Source of the DNA: Bin5 sp965208965
GTDB taxonomy: Bacteria; Chloroflexota; Anaerolineae; Caldilineales; Caldilineaceae
NCBI GenBank assembly: GCA_965208965.1
Contig: OZ242384.1
Coordinates: 2,232,001 to 2,296,000, forward strand
DNA: 64,000 nucleotides
Direction: 5' to 3'
Of the stretch, positions 51,468-60,330 are shown one piece after another. Position 1 is the stretch's first letter. Every line of letters starts with the position of its first letter. Under the pieces are notes generated by a model that had not been told where the DNA came from, searched no databases, and saw only the letters and a list, made by a program, of their open reading frames with translations. The position numbers and the translations under genes are program-made.

Positions 51468-54262
51468 CACCGGAACAGCAGGCGCGGGCGAACATAGATG
51501 AGATGCTGACAAGAGCGGGCTGGGCGGTTCAGGACGCGGACGCGCTCAATCTTTACGCGGGCCAAGGGGTAGCGGCGCGCGAATTTCCGCTGCAATCGGG
51601 GCACGGCCATGCCGATTACCTGCTGTACGTGGACCGGCGGGCAGCGGGCGTAGTAGAGGCCAAGCCGGAAGGGTTCACGTTGAAAGGGGTCGAGGCCCAG
51701 TCGGAGAAATACAGCACTGGATTGCCGGATGGCCTGCCGGTTTACGAGCGACCCTTGCCCTTCCTTTACGAAAGTACAGGGGTTGAGACCCAGTTTACGA
51801 ATGAACTGGATCCGGCGCCCCGCAGTCGTGCCGTCTTCTCCTTCCACACACCCAAAATGCTGGCTGAATGGGTCGGTGTGAATGTGGGTCCATCTACAGC
51901 GGAAAACCTCACGATTGAGACAGGAGTAAGCTATCTCACGTCAAACAACCTGCGTCAAAGTCTAACGTGTTTGCCGGACCTTGACTCGACCGGGCTATGG
52001 CCGGTGCAGGAGCGGGCGATTAGGAATCTGGAGGAGTCGCTGGCGGCTGGGCGGCCGCGGGCGCTGGTGCAGATGGCGACCGGCAGCGGGAAGACGTTTA
52101 TGTCGTGCAACCTGATATACCGGTTGATCAAACATGCGGGGGCGCGCCGCGTGCTGTTCCTGGTGGACCGGAGCAATCTCGGCCGCCAGACGCTGCGCGA
52201 GTTCCAGGGGTTCAGCACGCCGGATGACGGGCGCAAGTTTACTGAGCTCTACAACGTGCAGCATCTTGATTCACCACGAATCGATCCTGTGAGCCGGGTC
52301 TGTATCGCGACGATCCAGCGGATTTACTCGATGCTGAAGGGGGAGGAGCTTGACCCCGAACTGGAGGAGCTGTCGGGATATCACTTCGCGCAGCGGGACC
52401 CGTCGCCGGTGGAGTACAATCCCGATTATCCGATCGAGACCTTCGACGTCATCATTACCGACGAGTGCCACCGCTCGATTTACAACCTGTGGCGGCAGGT
52501 CCTGGAGTATTTCGACGCTTTTCTGATCGGCCTCACGGCGACGCCCTCCAAGCAGACGTTCGGCTTCTTCCAGCAGAACCTGGTGATGGAGTACAACCAC
52601 AGGGAGGCGGTGGCCGACGGGGTGAACGTTGATTTTGACGTCTACCGGATCAGGACTGAGATTACGCAGAAAGGCTCGTCGGTTGATGCGGGCTATTACG
52701 TGGACAAGCGGGACCGCCGCACGCGGAAGGTGCGCTGGGAGCAGCTGGAGGAGGACCTGGAATACACGGCCAATCAGCTGGACCGGGAGGTAGTGGCAGA
52801 GGACCAGATTCGCACTGTTATCCAGACCTTCCGCGACCGGTTGTTCTCAGAGATATTCCCCGGGCGAACGCACGTGCCCAAGACGATCATTTTCGCTAAA
52901 GACGACAGCCATGCCGATGACATTGTGCGCATCGTGCGGGAGGCGTTCGATAAGGGCAACGACTTCTGCCAGAAGATCACTTACAAGACGACAGGCGTAT
53001 CTCCAGAAAGTCTACTTTCATCTTTCCGAAATAGCTACGCGCCGCGCATTGTCGTGACAGTGGACATGATCGCAACGGGCACTGACATCAAGCCGGTGGA
53101 GATCGTCTTTTTCATGCGCAACGTGCGCAGCCGCAGCTTCTTTGAACAGATGAAAGGGCGCGGCGTGCGGACGATCTCTTCGACGGAATTCGAAGGGGTA
53201 ACGCCCGACGCCAAGGACAAACTGCGTTTCGTCATAGTGGACGCGGTGGGGGTGACGGAATCGGAGTTTTCGAACTCTTACACGCTGGACAGGAAGAGGG
53301 AGGTCGCGTTTGACAAGCTGTTGGACCTGATAAGCATGGGAGACCGCGATCCCGATGCGCTTTCCTCTCTGGCCAGCCGGCTAGTCCGACTGGACCGCCA
53401 ACTGAGCGCGAGCGACCGGAAGGCTATCGAGTCGGCGGCCAACGGCGTGTCGCTGCCGGAGTTGATTTCGGGGCTTATCCGCGCTACCGATCCAGACGCC
53501 GCTTTGGAGGCTGCTCAGCAGTTGACCGGACAGGAGGAGCCGGGGGAAGAGGCGGTTGCGCAGGCGCGCCAGGAACTGTTGGAAAGAGGGGCGCAGCCAT
53601 TTGTGGCGAATCCTCAGCTTCGTCAGTTGCTTGTCGATGTCCACAAGAGTTACGAGCAGACGATCGACACGGTGAGCGCAGATCAGTTGATTCAAGCCGG
53701 GTATTCGGATGAGCAGGCGGGGAACCTGGTGCAGTCGTTTCAGGAGTTCATCCAAGAGAATCGGGACGAAATTACGGCTCTACAGGTGTTGTATGCGCGG
53801 CCCTACCAGCAGCGGCTGCGCTTCGACGACATCAAGGAACTGGCGGACATGTTGCGTTTGCCACCGCGGGCGTGGACAACTGAACGGCTGTGGCAGGCGT
53901 ACAGGCAGCTGGACCAGTCCAGGGTGCGGGGGTCAGGTCAGCGGGCGCTGGCGGATATCGTGTCGCTGGTGCGGTACGCCATGGGCGAGGAAGAGGAGTT
54001 GGTTCCTTTTGACCAACGGGCGAACGAGCGTTTTGAGGCGTGGATGGCTGCGCAGGAGGTCGACGGGCGAACTTTCACCGCCGAACAACGTCGGTGGCTG
54101 GAGGACATCCGCGACCACATCGCGGGCAGCGTCAGCATCGAACTGGATGCCTTCGATTTGGCGCCTTTCAACCAGAAGGGGGGCCTGGCGCGGGCATATA
54201 CGCTGTTCGGAGAGGAGTTGACACAGATTCTGGAGGAGTTGAATCTGACGCTGGCGGCGTGA
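51464..54262 (+). CDS. hsdR: Type I restriction enzyme R subunit (EcoEI-like HsdR)
   Basis: A 932-residue restriction motor. The N-terminal nuclease site is GHGHADYLLYVDRRAAGVVEAK (D...ExK); Walker A MATGSGKT lies near 205; the DEAH-type box ITDECHRS is near 332; motif III GLTATPSKQT and motif VI QMKGRGVRTI follow. The C-terminal ~300 residues are the EcoEI_R_C region that contacts the methylase. It translocates and cuts unmodified DNA with HsdM and HsdS. Its start overlaps the peptidase stop (ATGA). It is separated from hsdS/hsdM by four small genes or spacers. Confidence 0.94.
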   Translation: MTPEQQARANIDEMLTRAGWAVQDADALNLYAGQGVAAREFPLQSGHGHADYLLYVDRRAAGVVEAKPEGFTLKGVEAQSEKYSTGLPDGLPVYERPLPFLYESTGVETQFTNELDPAPRSRAVFSFHTPKMLAEWVGVNVGPSTAENLTIETGVSYLTSNNLRQSLTCLPDLDSTGLWPVQERAIRNLEESLAAGRPRALVQMATGSGKTFMSCNLIYRLIKHAGARRVLFLVDRSNLGRQTLREFQGFSTPDDGRKFTELYNVQHLDSPRIDPVSRVCIATIQRIYSMLKGEELDPELEELSGYHFAQRDPSPVEYNPDYPIETFDVIITDECHRSIYNLWRQVLEYFDAFLIGLTATPSKQTFGFFQQNLVMEYNHREAVADGVNVDFDVYRIRTEITQKGSSVDAGYYVDKRDRRTRKVRWEQLEEDLEYTANQLDREVVAEDQIRTVIQTFRDRLFSEIFPGRTHVPKTIIFAKDDSHADDIVRIVREAFDKGNDFCQKITYKTTGVSPESLLSSFRNSYAPRIVVTVDMIATGTDIKPVEIVFFMRNVRSRSFFEQMKGRGVRTISSTEFEGVTPDAKDKLRFVIVDAVGVTESEFSNSYTLDRKREVAFDKLLDLISMGDRDPDALSSLASRLVRLDRQLSASDRKAIESAANGVSLPELISGLIRATDPDAALEAAQQLTGQEEPGEEAVAQARQELLERGAQPFVANPQLRQLLVDVHKSYEQTIDTVSADQLIQAGYSDEQAGNLVQSFQEFIQENRDEITALQVLYARPYQQRLRFDDIKELADMLRLPPRAWTTERLWQAYRQLDQSRVRGSGQRALADIVSLVRYAMGEEEELVPFDQRANERFEAWMAAQEVDGRTFTAEQRRWLEDIRDHIAGSVSIELDAFDLAPFNQKGGLARAYTLFGEELTQILEELNLTLAA

Positions 54263-54277
54263 ACCAGCAGTATGACG

Positions 54278-54315
54278 ATTTTGTCAAGATCTATCAAGAT
54301 AAATCTTGACAAAAT
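54278..54315. promoter_or_regulatory. Operator/promoter of the Doc toxin-antitoxin pair
   Basis: A 13-bp inverted repeat, ATTTTGTCAAGAT (54278-54290) and its complement (54303-54315). A third copy of TCAAGAT (54294-54300) sits in between. The right arm includes TTGACA (54307-54312), a perfect -35 hexamer, so binding would block transcription. This is the usual layout of an autoregulated toxin-antitoxin operon. Confidence 0.7.
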
Positions 54316-54361
54316 TGCCATTCCTTGCAAGAATAGCGTAAACACACAAGGAGGTTATGGG

Positions 54362-54589
54362 ATGGGCAGGCAGAAAGTAAAGTTTTCCAGCCAGGCTTCG
54401 CCGGAGTTGCTGTCTTCCATGCGTGAGATTGCCCGCAGCGAAGGCCGTCATTTCCAGGCAGTGATGGAAGAGGCGATGGAGGAGTACATTGTGAACCGCA
54501 GCCGGAAGTCACCCCGTCCCGAGGTGATGGCTCATTTCCGGGCCAGCGTCGAGCGTAATCGTCGCTTGGCTGAGTTGCTCGCCGAATGA
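54362..54589 (+). CDS. Antitoxin, ribbon-helix-helix-like, partner of Doc toxin
   Basis: A 75-residue protein: VKFSSQASPELLSSMREIARSEGRHFQAVMEEAMEEYI has the strand-helix-helix pattern of RHH proteins, then a charged tail. ATG 54362 is set by AAGGAGG 7 nt upstream. It overlaps the Doc gene by 4 bp and probably represses via the inverted repeat upstream. Confidence 0.82.
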   Translation: MGRQKVKFSSQASPELLSSMREIARSEGRHFQAVMEEAMEEYIVNRSRKSPRPEVMAHFRASVERNRRLAELLAE

Positions 54590-54972
54590 GGTATAACTAC
54601 CCGGAGATTGGCGAAGCGATCGCGATGCACGACGCTTTGATTCACGAGTTTGGCGGCTCGATGGGCATGCGTGATGAGGGCGCGCTGGCTTCGGCCCTGA
54701 TGCGACCCCAGTTGGGGTACTACGACAGTCTGATCGAGGAGGCGGCCGCGCTGATGGAAAGCCTGGCCAACAATCACCCTTTCGTGGATGGCAACAAACG
54801 AGTCGCTTTCTTCGTCACCGACGCATTTTTGCGCCTGAACGGCCACTTTATCGATTGCGACAGCGTCGAAGTCTACGAGTCTTTTATGCGTCTGTTTGAG
54901 AAGAATTCGTTCCGGTTCGCGCAGTTGCTTCCGTGGCTTGAGGAGAAGGTCAGACCCTCAATTGCGATTTAA
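54586..54972 (+). CDS. Doc-type (Fic-fold) toxin
   Basis: A 128-residue death-on-curing family protein. The motif NHPFVDGNKRVAFF (HxFxxGNKR) lies near residue 63; Doc kinases use this fold to phosphorylate elongation factor Tu. EGALASALMRPQLGYYDS is typical of the N-terminal half. It is the second gene of a toxin-antitoxin pair inserted between hsdR and hsdS. Confidence 0.93.
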   Translation: MRYNYPEIGEAIAMHDALIHEFGGSMGMRDEGALASALMRPQLGYYDSLIEEAAALMESLANNHPFVDGNKRVAFFVTDAFLRLNGHFIDCDSVEVYESFMRLFEKNSFRFAQLLPWLEEKVRPSIAI

Positions 54973-55025
54973 TAGAAGACTCTACCTAAAATATCGCGAC
55001 CTAACCCGTGAAGAGCGAGAATTGT

Positions 55026-55619
55026 ATGGGGAATGAAACCCTATGTATAGGGGATGAAACTCTAATTGTGTGGTTCACCGGCGTAGTTGCCGTGTCTACA
55101 GTCTTTTACGTCATCTTGACGGGGTGGCTTGCCATTGAAACATGGAAAACGCGCATGGCTTACGTCGAACCAAGAGTGAGTGTTCGAGTAGAATTGGACA
55201 GCTCTGGGCACCATGGGTACGAGTTGGTGATTGCCAATGAAGGACAGGGCGTCGCAAAGAACGTGCGTTTCAAATTTGAAGGTGACCCAACCTATTTTCG
55301 CGATAGTTTTGTTACCGGAGGGCCGCCCACTGTCGACCAATTGCCTGTTATAAAGAATGGGTTGGAATTTCTGGAGAAGGATCAGAACATCAGATTTCCC
55401 ATTGGGACGGTGTCCAATGAGGAATATGAACGCTCCGCTAAATCTCCTTGGACCTTCAAGGTGAAATACGAAAACCTATATGGAAAGCGTAGAAAGGTCA
55501 CTCATATAGTAGACTTTTCTCTATTGAGAGGAACTTTCTTTGTGCCAAATAGGTTGAAAGAAATCGCCGAAAATTTAGAATCCATCAGCAAGGGCATCGG
55601 AAAACTGAAAGAGGGATGA
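55026..55619 (+). CDS. Membrane-anchored hypothetical protein
   Basis: A 197-residue protein with one membrane segment near the N-terminus (LIVWFTGVVAVSTVFYVILT), followed by a mostly beta-strand soluble domain (VSVRVELDSSGHHGYELVIANEGQGVAKNVRF) that looks immunoglobulin-like. Not recognised as a named family. It is markedly AT-richer than its neighbours and lies inside the type I restriction locus, so it may be cargo. GTG 55008 is an alternative start. Confidence 0.65.
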   Translation: MGNETLCIGDETLIVWFTGVVAVSTVFYVILTGWLAIETWKTRMAYVEPRVSVRVELDSSGHHGYELVIANEGQGVAKNVRFKFEGDPTYFRDSFVTGGPPTVDQLPVIKNGLEFLEKDQNIRFPIGTVSNEEYERSAKSPWTFKVKYENLYGKRRKVTHIVDFSLLRGTFFVPNRLKEIAENLESISKGIGKLKEG

Positions 55620-55829
55620 GTGACAGAACAGGCTGTCGCATGAACTGAGGGAGAATCTCTCGATGCCCACAAGCACTATTGTTCCAATGCTTCTCAAGTA
55701 TTTCCTACTCCACGGCGACTTCCGACAATTGCGGATCGCACGAATTCAGAGGCGTTACTTCTCGGGCCGTTGGGGGAAAGCGACCCTTATGGGTGACTAC
55801 AATTGCTAGACCACGAAAGAATACCTACA

Positions 55830-57335
55830 ATGTGCATCCGTCAGGGCGCTGCAGCCCTCCCTTCTTCCTGGGTAACGACCACCTTAGGCGACGTTACTTT
55901 CCCTCGTGGGGTCAAAGTAAAGCCCTCAGAAATGAAAGATGCCCCGTTCATTGGCCTGAAAGATATTGAGGCTCACACCCTAAGGCTATTGGGGATAGGC
56001 CAAGCACGTGATGTCAAGAGTTTCGGATCTTACTTCGATCGGGGAGACGTTTTGTATGGTAGACTTCGACCTTATCTCAATAAAATCTATCAGCCACACT
56101 TTAGAGGTTTGGCCTCTGGCGAATTCATCGTATTCCCAAACCAATCGCATCTTGATAACAGCTATCTGATGTATTTCTTCAACCAATTGGAATTTGTGTC
56201 CTATGCGACTAGATTGAATGCTGGAGATAGACCGCGTGTTGACTTTGGTCAGTTGGCAAATTACCCGTTCCCTCTTTCACCCCTTCCTGAGCAGCGGCGC
56301 ATCGTGGCGGAGATTGAGAAGCAGTTCACGCGGCTTGACGCGGCCGAGGCTGCGCTGAGGCGTGTTGAGGCCAATTTGAAGCGCTACCGGGCCAGTGTGC
56401 TGAAGACGGCGTGCGAGGGGAAGCTGGCGCCGACCGAGGCGGACCTTGCCGAGGCTGAGGGGCGCGATTACGAAGACGCGGAGCAACTGCTGGAGCGTAT
56501 TTTGGTCGAACGGCGCGCTCGGTGGGAGTCTCAAGAGAAACGGCGGGGGAAGTACAAGGAGCCGGTGCCGCCGGACACCTCCGACTTCCCAGAGTTACCG
56601 GCGGGATGGATCTGGAGCAATATCGGGGAAACTTTCGAAGTTTTTGTTGGGGCCACTCCCCGAAGATCCCGACCCGATTACTGGGGCGGAGATATATCTT
56701 GGGTAAGCAGTGGCGAAGTGGCGTTCACCAGAATAAAGAAGACGCGCGAATGCACAACAGCAGAAGGGCTTAAGAACAGCAGTATGGACTTACACCCTCC
56801 GGGTACAGTCTTGTTAGGGATGATTGGTGAAGGCAAAACTCGAGGTCAAGTATCGATTTTGGATATCCCTGCTTGCAATAGCCAGAATTCAGCAGCGATC
56901 AGGGCTTCGCAGTCAAAGCTTCCCCCAGAATACCTCTTCTACTACCTTTGGGGCCAGTACGATGTAACAAGACAGATTGGGTCAGGAAACAATCAGCCTG
57001 CTCTAAATAAGTCCCGCGTCCAAGAAATCCCTTTTCCTATCCCACCAATTGCCGAACAACGACGTATTATTGCTGAAGTGGAAAGCCGCCTTTCTATCAT
57101 CCAACAAGCCGAAGCTACGGTCGGGGTCTGCCTGAAAAGGGTCGGGCGATTGCGCCAAAGCATTCTCAAACAGGCTTTCTCCGGTCATCTAGTTCCTCAG
57201 GACCCCGACGATGAACCGGCTTCAATCCTGCTGGAGCGCATCCGCGCGGAGCGCGCCGATGAGGAAGCCGCCGCGCCTACCCGACGCAAGACCCGACGTC
57301 GTCGATCCAAAGCGGCTCTAGATAAGCAACTCTAG
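55830..57335 (+). CDS. hsdS: Type I restriction enzyme specificity subunit HsdS
   Basis: About 501 residues with two target-recognition domains, each followed by a conserved coiled-coil repeat: LPEQRRIVAEIEKQFTRLDAAEAALRR near 160-190 and IAEQRRIIAEVESRLSIIQQAEATV near 405-435. Each TRD begins with a WVTTTLGDV or WIWSNIGETFEVF-type strand. It sets the DNA sequence for methylation and cleavage. ATG 55830 is used; a TTG at 55803 would add nine residues. The 210 bp upstream contain nothing recognisable. Confidence 0.93.
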   Translation: MCIRQGAAALPSSWVTTTLGDVTFPRGVKVKPSEMKDAPFIGLKDIEAHTLRLLGIGQARDVKSFGSYFDRGDVLYGRLRPYLNKIYQPHFRGLASGEFIVFPNQSHLDNSYLMYFFNQLEFVSYATRLNAGDRPRVDFGQLANYPFPLSPLPEQRRIVAEIEKQFTRLDAAEAALRRVEANLKRYRASVLKTACEGKLAPTEADLAEAEGRDYEDAEQLLERILVERRARWESQEKRRGKYKEPVPPDTSDFPELPAGWIWSNIGETFEVFVGATPRRSRPDYWGGDISWVSSGEVAFTRIKKTRECTTAEGLKNSSMDLHPPGTVLLGMIGEGKTRGQVSILDIPACNSQNSAAIRASQSKLPPEYLFYYLWGQYDVTRQIGSGNNQPALNKSRVQEIPFPIPPIAEQRRIIAEVESRLSIIQQAEATVGVCLKRVGRLRQSILKQAFSGHLVPQDPDDEPASILLERIRAERADEEAAAPTRRKTRRRRSKAALDKQL

Positions 57336-57366
57336 ATAAGCAGCTCCACCTCTTGGAAGACGGGCC

Positions 57367-58854
57367 ATGACCAACTCCTCTGCCATCGGACAGAAACTAT
57401 GGACTTACTGCGACGTTCTGCGTGATGCCGGGCTCTCCTACGGCGACTACCTTGAACAGCTGACCTATCTCATCTTTCTCAAGATGATGCACGAGCGCAG
57501 TCAGCCGCCCCATACCCTCGTGCCGGGCTACCGGCCTCCGCCAATTCCGGAGGGCTACGACTGGCCCAGCCTGCTGTCCCGCGACGGACGCGAGCTTGAG
57601 GAGCACTATCGCCATACGCTGGAAACGCTGGCGCAGTTGCCTGGCACGTTAGGCGTCATATTCAGCAAGGCGCAGAACAGGATCCATGAACCGGCGATGC
57701 TGACGCGGCTGATCCAGGAGCTGATTGATAGCGAGAACTGGCTGGCGCTGAGCGCGGATGTGAAAGGGGACGCGTATGAGTCGCTGCTGGAACGCAACGC
57801 CCAGGATGTAAAGAGCGGCGCGGGCCAGTATTTCACCCCGCGCCCCTTGATTGAAGCGATCGTGGAGGTGATGCGACCCGAGCCTGACAGCACGATCTGC
57901 GACCCGGCTTGCGGCACCGGCGGCTTCCTGCTGGCGGCCCACGATGACATCGTCAACCACAACCGGAGCATGGACCAGGGACAGTTGGCGCACCTGAAGG
58001 ACAGTGCGCTGCACGGTTGGGAGATCGTTGACAGCGCGGCCCGCCTCTGCGTGATGAACCTCTATTTGCACGGCATCGGCGGGGACGAGACGAATATAAG
58101 AGTCGATGACAGCCTGCGCACGCATCCGGGTGTTAACTTCGATATGGTGCTGACCAATCCGCCTTTTGGACGCAAGTCGAGCCTGACCTTCGTCAACTCT
58201 GAGGGCAAGTCGGAGAAGGAAAGCCTGATGGTGGAGCGCCCCGATTTCTGGGCAACCACGAGCAACAAGCAGTTGAACTTTCTGCAGCACGTGCGCACGT
58301 TGTTGAAGAACCACGGACGGGCGGCGGTTGTAGTACCGGACAATGTCCTGTTTGAGGGCGGCGCGGGCGAGACGGTACGCCGCAGCCTGCTCAGGGAGTG
58401 CGATGCGCATACGTTGTTGCGGTTGCCGACGGGCGTGTTTTACGCCCAGGGCGTCAAGGCCAATGTGCTCTTTTTCGACCGCAAGCCGGCCAGTGAAACG
58501 CCGTGGACAAAGGATCTGTGGATCTACGACCTGCGCACGAACCAGCGCTTTACCCTCAAGACGAATCCGCTGGGCCGCTCGCACCTGGAGGATTTTGTCG
58601 CCTGTTACAGCGCGGAGGACCTTGGTAAACGTGAAGAAACGGAGCGTTTCCGGCGCTTCAGCTACGATGACCTGATCAATCGGGACAAAGTGAGTCTCGA
58701 TATATTCTGGCTGCGCGACGAAAGCATGGAGGATACGGCCAGTTTGCCGCCGCCGGACGAGATTGCTGAGGAGATTGTGGAGGATCTGCGGGCAGCTTTG
58801 GAGCAGTTGGAGGAGATCGCGGGGGATCTGGCCTCGGAGCCGACGGCCGGTTGA
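57367..58854 (+). CDS. hsdM: Type I restriction-modification methylase HsdM
   Basis: A 495-residue N6-adenine methyltransferase. The HsdM N-terminal helical domain is followed by FTPRPLIEAIVEVM, the SAM motif DPACGTGGFLLAAHD (about 179) and the catalytic NPPFG (about 264). It protects host DNA and forms the core complex with HsdS (31 bp upstream). Order hsdS-hsdM is reversed from the common hsdM-hsdS. Confidence 0.95.
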   Translation: MTNSSAIGQKLWTYCDVLRDAGLSYGDYLEQLTYLIFLKMMHERSQPPHTLVPGYRPPPIPEGYDWPSLLSRDGRELEEHYRHTLETLAQLPGTLGVIFSKAQNRIHEPAMLTRLIQELIDSENWLALSADVKGDAYESLLERNAQDVKSGAGQYFTPRPLIEAIVEVMRPEPDSTICDPACGTGGFLLAAHDDIVNHNRSMDQGQLAHLKDSALHGWEIVDSAARLCVMNLYLHGIGGDETNIRVDDSLRTHPGVNFDMVLTNPPFGRKSSLTFVNSEGKSEKESLMVERPDFWATTSNKQLNFLQHVRTLLKNHGRAAVVVPDNVLFEGGAGETVRRSLLRECDAHTLLRLPTGVFYAQGVKANVLFFDRKPASETPWTKDLWIYDLRTNQRFTLKTNPLGRSHLEDFVACYSAEDLGKREETERFRRFSYDDLINRDKVSLDIFWLRDESMEDTASLPPPDEIAEEIVEDLRAALEQLEEIAGDLASEPTAG

Positions 58855-58877
58855 CTCTTGGGAAAACGGTAGCAAGA

Positions 58878-59399
58878 ATGTTGCCAGCGGGACGAAGAGC
58901 GTTCAGGAGAATACGGTTACGCACAAGACGCTTCATCGGATTTGTTTTCAAGAGAGATGGCCGCTGGTGGATTGCGCTTGTCGCGGCAACGGTGGCCGCC
59001 GGCGTTGGACTGTCGTGGCGTTTCTGGGAGATATTGCACAACGACACGGACTCTCTCAGTACGACGATCAGCAACTTGAGTTTCGTGCTTGGAGGCATCG
59101 TCGCGATAGAACTCGCTCTGTGGCGCAGCCTTGTGGGAGAGCGCCAGACAGCTGTAGCACAGCGACAAGCCGAAACTGCCCAGCGCGATATGCTGAATCA
59201 GCAGTTGCAGAAGGGCGCTGAAATGTTAGGAAGTGGTGTTCTTTCTGTTCGCTTAGGTGGTATCTATGCGCTAAGACATCTCGCTGTAGAACACCCTGAA
59301 CAGTATGGTTGGCCCCAATCGCTAGACCACGAAATGGGAAAACCAGTCTTGCGCAAACTCGGCAATTTGCGAGTATCACGAATGTTTATCGCCGCGTAA
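58878..59399 (+). pseudogene. Truncated membrane protein
   Basis: About 173 residues. An Arg-rich start, two membrane segments (WWIALVAATVAAGVGLSWRF and SNLSFVLGGIVAIELAL), then the familiar segment QLQKGAEMLGSGVLSVRLGGIYALRHLAVEHPEQY, which in longer relatives (often pentapeptide-repeat proteins) leads into a C-terminal domain. Here homology stops at about 59310 and the frame ends in unrelated sequence that overlaps the 3' end of the convergent operon by 14 bp. It is probably cut by a recombination junction. Start uncertain (TTG 58851 overlaps the hsdM stop). Confidence 0.65.
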
Positions 59400-60330
59400 T
59401 CTTCAAGCCAATATAGGCGATATAGAGGGGAGCACGATGGGAAACAGGCCAGGCAAAATGGATACGATATGGTGGGTTGTTCAGCTTTCCATGCCAAGTG
59501 CAGAACAGGGGATTCCCGTCGGGGCCGATGAAAGTCAGCTCTTTTTCGAACTGACGCTTTTCAGTTTCCGAAGAATCTGAAAACCACGCCCTGGCGCCCG
59601 TAAAGTGTTCCTGATATATCCTATGTCCTTCAGGAGTTCGCTGGCCGCCCACGTCGACCGATCCCACCAAGTCATCCAGGATTCTCAAGCGAGCGAGAAT
59701 TCGGACCGCTACGCCGGGCCCGAAGGGTTGCCCTGACAGCTTGCTAAAGCATTCGGCAGAGAAGGTAAGTCTCTGAAATTCCCTGCGAGACAGACGCTCC
59801 ATTTGCTCCCAGGATGTAACCGGCGGCCTGGCCTCTTTCAACGCGGCTTCCAGGCCGGAGACTTCCCAATAATTGCGGACAGTTACCTCGGTCGTTGCTT
59901 CTGAAACAACCCTTACACGTACTGGTGTGAGTTGCCAGTCAGATGGGGCAAAGCTTATGAGCGCTCGGCTGATGCCGATGGATGTACAGTACGCGGCCTC
60001 TCCCACAGCCATTTCGGTGACTATTTCGCCTCTATAGTCCATATAGAGATCGGAATCGTGCAACGCCAAGTCCTCCCAAAAGGGACCATATCGGGTCAGC
60101 CACTGCAGGACAGACCGTTTCTGATCTTTCGATAGTCGTTGCAGGGCCTGGTTAAGTGACGTTGTCGGTGTTGCAGGTCTGTTGAGGATATCTTTGGGAG
60201 AGTGCAATTGGAACCCGGAGCGAATTGCGATTCTTCGCATCGACATTATGCGACTGACGGCTTCTTTGAACGTTGTGGTATCAAGAAACTGTCCGTGGAG
60301 CGACAGATCGTTCAGCAGAAGATCCATCAC
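59386..60330 (-). CDS. Unknown protein, third gene of DUF262-ATPase operon
   Basis: A 314-residue protein with no function I can name. The C-terminal part (FTGARAWFSDSSETEKRQFEKELTF, LFCTWHGKLN, YRIHFAWPV, IAYIGLKIT) looks like a conserved domain I recall from other hypothetical proteins. It overlaps the ATPase gene by 4 bp (ATGA) and so is part of that system, perhaps its effector or sensor. Confidence 0.7.
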   Translation of the reverse strand: MMDLLLNDLSLHGQFLDTTTFKEAVSRIMSMRRIAIRSGFQLHSPKDILNRPATPTTSLNQALQRLSKDQKRSVLQWLTRYGPFWEDLALHDSDLYMDYRGEIVTEMAVGEAAYCTSIGISRALISFAPSDWQLTPVRVRVVSEATTEVTVRNYWEVSGLEAALKEARPPVTSWEQMERLSRREFQRLTFSAECFSKLSGQPFGPGVAVRILARLRILDDLVGSVDVGGQRTPEGHRIYQEHFTGARAWFSDSSETEKRQFEKELTFIGPDGNPLFCTWHGKLNNPPYRIHFAWPVSHRAPLYIAYIGLKITRR

